Shown in pieces: positions 59,158 to 64,000 of a stretch of DNA of 64,000 bases; position 1 is the first letter of the stretch, and each line of letters starts with the position of its first letter. The stretch lies in the NCBI GenBank assembly GCA_024233595.1, contig JACKPK010000009.1, positions 10,887 through 74,886 of the forward strand, given 5' to 3'. Below the pieces are notes generated by a model that was given only the letters and a program-made list of their open reading frames with translations, did not search any database and was not told the DNA's origin. The DNA comes from Deltaproteobacteria bacterium. GTDB taxonomy: Bacteria; UBA10199; JADGCS01. Made by a program: the position numbers and the translations under genes.

Positions 59158-61487
59158 AAAATCGGCTCCACCTTTTGACTGAGGCAATCTAATTTGATGC
59201 GCTTGCAGGCCTGCCATTGTTTAAAAAGCTCTGGTCCAGCCCCAATGACCGCGGGGATGTTGAGCTCAGCGCAGCGAATGGCCATGTGCGAATTGGCACC
59301 ACCAAATTCGGTCACAAGCCCGGCAATGTTATGAGAAAATAAAAAGTCGTAACCAGGATCAGCGGAAGAAATAAACACAATCTTTTGTGAGGGAGACTGC
59401 TCTGCGCTTTGCTCTAAAAACAAGGTGTCGGCTTCAATGTGATTTTGCGTGATGAAATTGGGTTGGTTGCTTTGGTTTTTAAAGCAATAGACTTGCTCAG
59501 GGTTAGTGATGAGTTGTGGCAAACGAATGAAACGATGGGATTCATAAACTTGTTTGTTAGCAGCGATGTTTTCTTTAAGGCGTTCCGCCACGGTGCGTGA
59601 GTCTAAGTTGGCGTAAAGTTCTTTGAACTGATGGTAATCAATGTGGGCCAAGTCTTCTTTGCTGATCTCAAAACGATCACCTAATTTAGTGATCTGGACC
59701 AAGACATCGCTGATGGAACGGCTGAACAAAAATTTTGCCCACTCACGTTTGGCCAAAGCTTCGCTAATAAAAACAAACAAAGCTTCTGCGCTAATGTCTA
59801 GCTGTAATGACTCCAGGGCTTTGTTGATTTTCTGCTTTTGTGAATCCAAAAGCTCAAAGGCTGGTGAGGCGCTTGCTGCATTGGGGCAGGCATTCGAAAA
59901 ATAGCGATCAAAGGCTTCGTCGTAACGCTCCGATGTGATGTCGTAAGTTCCAGGGCGAAGATGCCCATATTGTTTTAGAAAATCGTCTTTGTTGCCTTGC
60001 TTAGACAACACCTTGTGCAGGTCCAGGCTTATCTTTTGAGTGATGGTGTTGAGGCCCGTTAAGAACAAAGAGCGTTCTTTTGGGCTCAATAAGTTTTGAT
60101 CCACCATGGAGTTTAAAAGTTGCATGCCAATAAAGCCTGCGCGTGCGATGCCGGCAAAGGGCAAGGTGCCATAGCGTTTGGCATCTTCTATGAGCCAGTA
60201 AATTTTATCTAGGGTCGATAGCTCGGAATCATGAATCAGGTGATAGCGTTCGTCTAAAACTTTTAAGCGCGCTTGGTCTTCTTGGTAAGGGCCTTCTTTG
60301 GCAAGAATGTTTTTGGTGATGTTGGCCAATGCCGCTTTGATGTTATTTGTTTCAGATTCCAAAAAGCCTTTGTCGTTTAAAACTTGGAGTTTATTGTTTA
60401 GATTAAAATCCAAACAAGACAAAACAATCTCGAATTCGACTTTGTCGTGATGATTAGGGTTCTTTTGCAATTCCTCTAAGTAATGATTCACGAGTTTTTC
60501 AGCGAGCTCCTTGTTGAGTAAAGAGGGGATGAAGGAATTAAAACTCACGCGCACATCTACAAACGGACGGCCTAAAAAGGTGGTCATGAGCGGGTGCGAA
60601 CGCAAATCGCGGTAGCCATATTTGTGGCGCTGATAAGCCCAAATACGGTCGGTGACCAGTTCTTGGTAAAGGCTGGTGGCGAGCATTTTGGGGCGCACGC
60701 CGATGATTTCCGCAGGGTTCCAGTCGGGCATGACACCAAAAAAAGCCTTGTTGCCAAGTAAGTCGGGGTGGCGACGCGAGCGCTTTTCGATCTTCTTTTG
60801 TGTTTTTTCCAATAAGCTGTCTAAGTTACTTTCTGTTTTGCTCGGCTCTTGGCTTTGAGCAATGGGGCGCACTTGCAAAAGATACAAGGTGTTGTCCTGG
60901 GTTTGAGCGTACTCAATGTCCAGTTCCTTGTTGTGGGTGATCTCTTGTAGCTCGCGCGCCAGGGCAATCAGAGGTTTTAAATCTTCGGGGATGAGTTGTT
61001 CCGGGCAAGATCGTGCGATTGTGTGAAGTTCCGATTTATCCTGTTTGCCCGCTGTGATCGTGCTGGTATCGCTGGAAACACTTTCGTTGATTAAAAAATA
61101 AGGCGCTTTTGTTTCTAAATCGGCGGTGAGGATCACGCCACTGCGTTTGACCTTGTTCAATTGGGGCTGAATCAAAACCTCTTCGTCACTTGCTTGTTCA
61201 TAACTTAAAAAAACTTGTTCCAAAGCATCCTGTAGGGCGTTTTCGTTATGGGGATCAATGTGTGGGATGCTGGTGTAATGGCCCGCTCCAGAGCCTTGCA
61301 AACGGTCTTCGTCTTTGGCGCTAGAGCGAACAATCACAGTGTTTGTAAATTCTTTTTGGACACGCTTTAAGCTGGCTACTTTGTTGTTTTGAAACTCTTC
61401 ATGAGTGATTGTGAGCAAGGGCAGAATGGTGGCGCTTTTGATTTTATTTGCAAGCTGCGAAAGGGTTTGTGCCTTGGAATCAAACAA
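59154..61487 (-). CDS. L-glutamine kinase-like, PEP-synthase family (Cj1418-like)
   Basis: The TTG start lies 8 bases after the upstream stop (777 residues). An ATP-grasp pyruvate phosphate dikinase-type domain opens the protein (VIVRSSAKDEDRLQGSGAGH at about 51-70; LDIEYAQTQDNTLYLLQVRP at about 190-209). A central helical region of about 450 residues follows. The phosphohistidine domain lies at the end (TEFGGANSHMAIRCAELNIP, about 736-755). The PEP-binding TIM barrel of true PEP synthase is missing, as in Cj1418, which phosphorylates the amide nitrogen of glutamine. This is the first step of phosphoramidate synthesis. Confidence 0.82.
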   Translation of the reverse strand: MFDSKAQTLSQLANKIKSATILPLLTITHEEFQNNKVASLKRVQKEFTNTVIVRSSAKDEDRLQGSGAGHYTSIPHIDPHNENALQDALEQVFLSYEQASDEEVLIQPQLNKVKRSGVILTADLETKAPYFLINESVSSDTSTITAGKQDKSELHTIARSCPEQLIPEDLKPLIALARELQEITHNKELDIEYAQTQDNTLYLLQVRPIAQSQEPSKTESNLDSLLEKTQKKIEKRSRRHPDLLGNKAFFGVMPDWNPAEIIGVRPKMLATSLYQELVTDRIWAYQRHKYGYRDLRSHPLMTTFLGRPFVDVRVSFNSFIPSLLNKELAEKLVNHYLEELQKNPNHHDKVEFEIVLSCLDFNLNNKLQVLNDKGFLESETNNIKAALANITKNILAKEGPYQEDQARLKVLDERYHLIHDSELSTLDKIYWLIEDAKRYGTLPFAGIARAGFIGMQLLNSMVDQNLLSPKERSLFLTGLNTITQKISLDLHKVLSKQGNKDDFLKQYGHLRPGTYDITSERYDEAFDRYFSNACPNAASASPAFELLDSQKQKINKALESLQLDISAEALFVFISEALAKREWAKFLFSRSISDVLVQITKLGDRFEISKEDLAHIDYHQFKELYANLDSRTVAERLKENIAANKQVYESHRFIRLPQLITNPEQVYCFKNQSNQPNFITQNHIEADTLFLEQSAEQSPSQKIVFISSADPGYDFLFSHNIAGLVTEFGGANSHMAIRCAELNIPAVIGAGPELFKQWQACKRIKLDCLSQKVEPIL

Positions 61488-61495
61488 AGAGACCT

Positions 61496-62002
61496 CTATG
61501 CGTTTAGGAGATTGATGATCTTAAGAACGTTGTTAGAAATATCGCTTTCCTGATCATTTTGCAAAACCAAATCAGGGTTTTGCGGCAGTTGGTAGCTTTG
61601 GTTTTTCCCCACAACAGGGTGTTGATCTTTTTGACTGTAAAGACCTTTTTGATCTCTTCTACACAGTTCGCTGTCTTCACATTTTAAAAGGACTTCTAAA
61701 TAGTGCGGGTTATGTTTGCGATTAAAGTCGTGGATTTTGGAATACAGCGACATGGTGGCACAAATAACCGCAAGTCCTTGGGATGTTAGGTAAGAACAAA
61801 AACGCGCGATGCGCTCTGCATTTTGAAGACGGTCTTCGTCAGAATAGCCCAGGTCGTTCCCCATGAGATCGCGAAAGTCATCACCATCGAGCAAAACAAG
61901 CTGATGCTTTTGTTGATTGAGTTTGCTTTTTAGTTCCTTGGCAAGCGTGCTTTTGCCAGCACCGGCAAAACCTGTGATCCAAATGAGTGTGCCTGGTTTC
62001 AT
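61496..62002 (-). CDS. Cytidine diphosphoramidate kinase-like (CysC family, Cj1415-like)
   Basis: I start at the ATG overlapping the upstream stop (ATGA), behind GGAAGAGG, giving 168 residues. It is an APS-kinase-family P-loop protein: GFAGAGKSTLAKEL at about 10-23, LLDGDDFRDLMGNDLGYSDE at about 38-57 and AVICATMSLYSKIHDFNR at about 80-97. No sulfate-assimilation genes are near. Beside Cj1416-, Cj1417- and Cj1418-like genes it most likely has the Cj1415 role: 3'-phosphorylation of cytidine diphosphoramidate. Confidence 0.82.
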   Translation of the reverse strand: MKPGTLIWITGFAGAGKSTLAKELKSKLNQQKHQLVLLDGDDFRDLMGNDLGYSDEDRLQNAERIARFCSYLTSQGLAVICATMSLYSKIHDFNRKHNPHYLEVLLKCEDSELCRRDQKGLYSQKDQHPVVGKNQSYQLPQNPDLVLQNDQESDISNNVLKIINLLNA

Positions 62003-62745
62003 GATAAAAAGTCCTCTTCCTTGGCGTCTTGCAAGGTGCGTTCGTGATGAAGCCAGTGTTGCACGGTTTGTTTGTTGTTTTGTCGGAGCGTTTCTTGCCA
62101 AATCTGTTTGATGTTTTTTCCAGGGTGCAACCACCACATGGGGTGCAAGAGGATTTGTAAGTCTTTGTGTGAAGAGTCGGCAATGATTTGCTGAGCTGAG
62201 TTGTTGCGCCACTCTTGGTTGCTGTCGCTCAGGTAATGATACGGCGCCATTTGCTCTTTATTGTATGTGTTGATTAATTGGGGGATGAGCAAATGACCTT
62301 CTAATACAAAGGGCGAGGGCTGATGAAACGAAACAGCCGAAACCTTTGTGTTGAATTCATTTTCGAGAACCGTCACTTCGTTTTGAATGTTTTGCAGCAT
62401 GATGTCTGGAGACGCTGCAATTTTTTCCTGAAAATGCAGTGCGATCTCGTGACCAAGTTTTAGAAGTTCTAGCACGATTTGGCGATTTTCGAGCGATAAT
62501 AAATTATAGGCGCTGGAACGCAGCATGATAAAATAAGTGGCCTTGATGCCCAGCTTGGCTTCTGCCTGTGCCAAAGGCAGGCATTGGCAGAGTTCATTGT
62601 CGATATCGTGCCGGAGTAAAATTCTTTTTTTGTCTTTGAATTGGTCTTTTTGCGAAAAAGTCACAAAATGATAGCTTTGCGATTGCGCATTTTGCAGCAG
62701 TTTTTCAAAGCCAACGAGACTGAATTCTTCTTTGCGGTTTGTCAT
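61999..62745 (-). CDS. Polysaccharide deacetylase-like protein
   Basis: I use the ATG at 62745 (248 residues); a TTG at 62805 would add 20 residues. The NodB-fold motif RHDIDNE (about 38-44) and the metal-binding HEIALHF (about 94-100) are present, as is LQILLHPMWWL near the end (about 198). This pattern resembles short deacetylase-like proteins in polysaccharide clusters rather than full NodB enzymes. It is the first gene of the minus-strand operon and overlaps the CysC-like gene by 4 bases. The substrate is unknown. Confidence 0.72.
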   Translation of the reverse strand: MTNRKEEFSLVGFEKLLQNAQSQSYHFVTFSQKDQFKDKKRILLRHDIDNELCQCLPLAQAEAKLGIKATYFIMLRSSAYNLLSLENRQIVLELLKLGHEIALHFQEKIAASPDIMLQNIQNEVTVLENEFNTKVSAVSFHQPSPFVLEGHLLIPQLINTYNKEQMAPYHYLSDSNQEWRNNSAQQIIADSSHKDLQILLHPMWWLHPGKNIKQIWQETLRQNNKQTVQHWLHHERTLQDAKEEDFLS

Positions 62746-62827
62746 CAGCAAAACTGATAGAAAATGGCTTTGCCTTTGTAAAGAAAACTCGCTTGTTTGA
62801 AACAAATCTTCGCCTTAGAAGAGTGTT

Positions 62828-64000
62828 ATGAGGATTCTGTTTGGGACAAAAGAAATTGCTGGTTACCAAAGAGGCTTGGTCACGGCCTTAAAAGATTTGG
62901 GTGTGCCGTGTTTGCGTCTTGAATTAGAACCGCACGCTTTTTCTTACGACATGCCGACTGAATTGACTTTTTACATTAAACCCTTTGTTGCAGGTGTGCG
63001 TCGCTTCTGTGTTTTTAGAAAAAAAATCATGCGCAAAAATGGTCTTGCTTGGGCTTTGCCACGCTTTCTTGTTTGTTTTGTAGAGGCCTTGTTGCGCTTG
63101 CCGGTTTTTGTTTGGGCGGCTTTTTCTTTTGATGTTTTTGTATTCAGTTACGCCAGCAATTTTATGGGGTACTTTTGTGGGTACCACGATTTATGTCTTT
63201 TAAAACTACTTAAGAAAAAAGTTGGTTTTGTGTTTCATGGCAGCGATAGCCGCCCGCCCTTTATGGATGGCGCTCACCAGGCTTATGCTAAAACACAGCC
63301 AGGGGATTTTATTCATAACCTTAAAAAGCTCAGTGACAAACAGTTTCATAAAATCAAAAAAACAGATCATTTGGCTGACTTTATCATCGATAACCCCACA
63401 ACAGCGCAGTTTCATAATCGGGCCTTTTTTGATTTTGTTAAACTGGGTATCCCTTATGATTTTTCAGCATCACAAAGCGTTGCTGTTCAGATAAAAAACT
63501 TTGTGATTTTGCACGCGCCTTCTAACTCGCTTTGCAAAGGCACGGAACGTATTTTAAAAAGCATCGCAGTGCTAAAACAAAAACACCCTCACATTGAGCT
63601 CCGGCTTTTACAAAACAAATCGCACAAAGAGGTTTTAAAAGAGCTGGCTCACTGCAATTTAGTGGTGGATCAGCTCTATGCTGATTTTGCTTTGCCAGGC
63701 TTAGCTTGTGAGGCAGCGCATTTTGCAAAGCCTGTGATCATTTGTGGTCATCATGATCCCGCTACCGTGCAACCAAATGGTGTGAGCTGCTATGTTTCTC
63801 CTGAAGAGCTTGAGGCTGCATTAGAGGATTTTATTTTGCATCCAGAAAAAGCCAAAGACTTAGGGCAAAGGGTGCAAGAATTTGTGCAAAACGAATGGAC
63901 CAGTCAGCTTGTGGCCAAACGCTTTTTAAAAATCATTAAGGGTTCTTGCTCTGAACTTTTGGTAGAGCCAGGGAGCCTTCATTACATATGGGGCTGGGGA
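62828..64000 (+). CDS. Glycosyltransferase-like protein, cut by the window end
   Basis: A frame of 391 codons opens at ATG 62828 and has no stop before the window ends. It runs divergently from the minus-strand operon, 82 bases from its ATG at 62745. It starts MRILFGTKEIAGYQRGLVTAL, has a basic hydrophobic region (about 75-110), VGFVFHGSDSRPPFMDG at about 136-152 and a GT-B type C-terminal half (VILHAPSNSLCKGTERILKS at about 225, then DFALPGLACEAAHFAKPVI at about 285). The fold fits GT4-type glycosyltransferases. It may act on the glycan that receives the phosphoramidate group; this is inference. Confidence 0.75.
   Translation, partial: MRILFGTKEIAGYQRGLVTALKDLGVPCLRLELEPHAFSYDMPTELTFYIKPFVAGVRRFCVFRKKIMRKNGLAWALPRFLVCFVEALLRLPVFVWAAFSFDVFVFSYASNFMGYFCGYHDLCLLKLLKKKVGFVFHGSDSRPPFMDGAHQAYAKTQPGDFIHNLKKLSDKQFHKIKKTDHLADFIIDNPTTAQFHNRAFFDFVKLGIPYDFSASQSVAVQIKNFVILHAPSNSLCKGTERILKSIAVLKQKHPHIELRLLQNKSHKEVLKELAHCNLVVDQLYADFALPGLACEAAHFAKPVIICGHHDPATVQPNGVSCYVSPEELEAALEDFILHPEKAKDLGQRVQEFVQNEWTSQLVAKRFLKIIKGSCSELLVEPGSLHYIWGWG

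Noticed and set aside
1..64000. CRISPR arrays, insertion sequences, tRNA or rRNA genes and attachment sites
   Set aside because: I looked for regular repeats, transposase-like frames, terminal inverted repeats and tRNA-type folds and saw none. The glycan genes show no flanking mobile-element marks.

Overview
The window is one continuous flagellar locus of a Gram-negative (two-membrane) bacterium, with surface-glycan genes attached to both the flagellin end and the right-hand end. The flagellar gene order, sigma-54 and sigma-28 type promoters, FlhF without FlhG, and flagellins beginning MGLRINTN fit a proteobacterium-like or other deep-branching diderm. The sequence alone does not let me name a phylum. 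Base composition looks moderate (mid-40s % GC by eye, not computed). Genes are densely packed, with many 4-base ATGA/GTGA overlaps and frequent GTG/TTG starts.

Layout. 1-399: intergenic with a sigma-54 promoter. 400-11164: rod, MS ring, switch, export ATPase and hook genes (flgBC, fliEFGHIJ, a motE-like gene, fliK, flgD, flgE), closed by a terminator. 11461-21436: fliLMNOPQR, flhBA, flhF and fliA. 21426-29789: the transcript runs on into glycan genes: a double glycosyltransferase/TPR protein, a TPR protein, two Maf (DUF115) flagellin glycosyltransferases and a DUF4910 peptidase-like protein. 29848-42988: a second transcript starts at a near-perfect sigma-54 promoter. It encodes a very unusual ligase/aminotransferase/M29 fusion, an AAC(3)-like acyltransferase, an acyl carrier protein, four more Maf proteins and a GT4 glycosyltransferase. 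43054-46540: two flagellin genes with highly structured leaders. 46597-52384: a pseudaminic-type nonulosonic acid operon with an acetamidino module (WbpG/PseA-like, HisH2, HisF2), a PseG-PseH fusion and PseI. 52409-54761: fliD (frameshifted), fliS and a fliT-like gene. 54837-56918: a PilZ gene, hisA and hisF. 56921-62745, minus strand: an operon matching the four-enzyme phosphoramidate pathway of Campylobacter capsule, plus a deacetylase-like gene and a metallo-beta-lactamase gene. 62828-64000: a glycosyltransferase cut by the window edge.

How it works together. Sigma-54 appears to drive the hook-basal-body genes and the second glycan operon. Sigma-28 (FliA, encoded here) appears to drive filament genes (fliC, fliD, fliS), whose -10 elements share TCCG. 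The Pse operon would make a CMP-nonulosonic acid (PseB and PseC are not in the window), and six Maf paralogues would attach glycans to flagellin. The ligase/aminotransferase/acyltransferase/ACP module is a candidate pathway for an extra acyl or aminoacyl decoration. The flagellin leaders carry GGA-loop hairpins suggestive of CsrA control.

Caution: single-base indels cluster in three places (about 36250-36415, 52630-52900 and 57400-58170). They break maf3/maf4, fliD and two minus-strand genes. Because the broken reading frames are still well conserved, I suspect local sequencing or assembly error, but real decay is possible.
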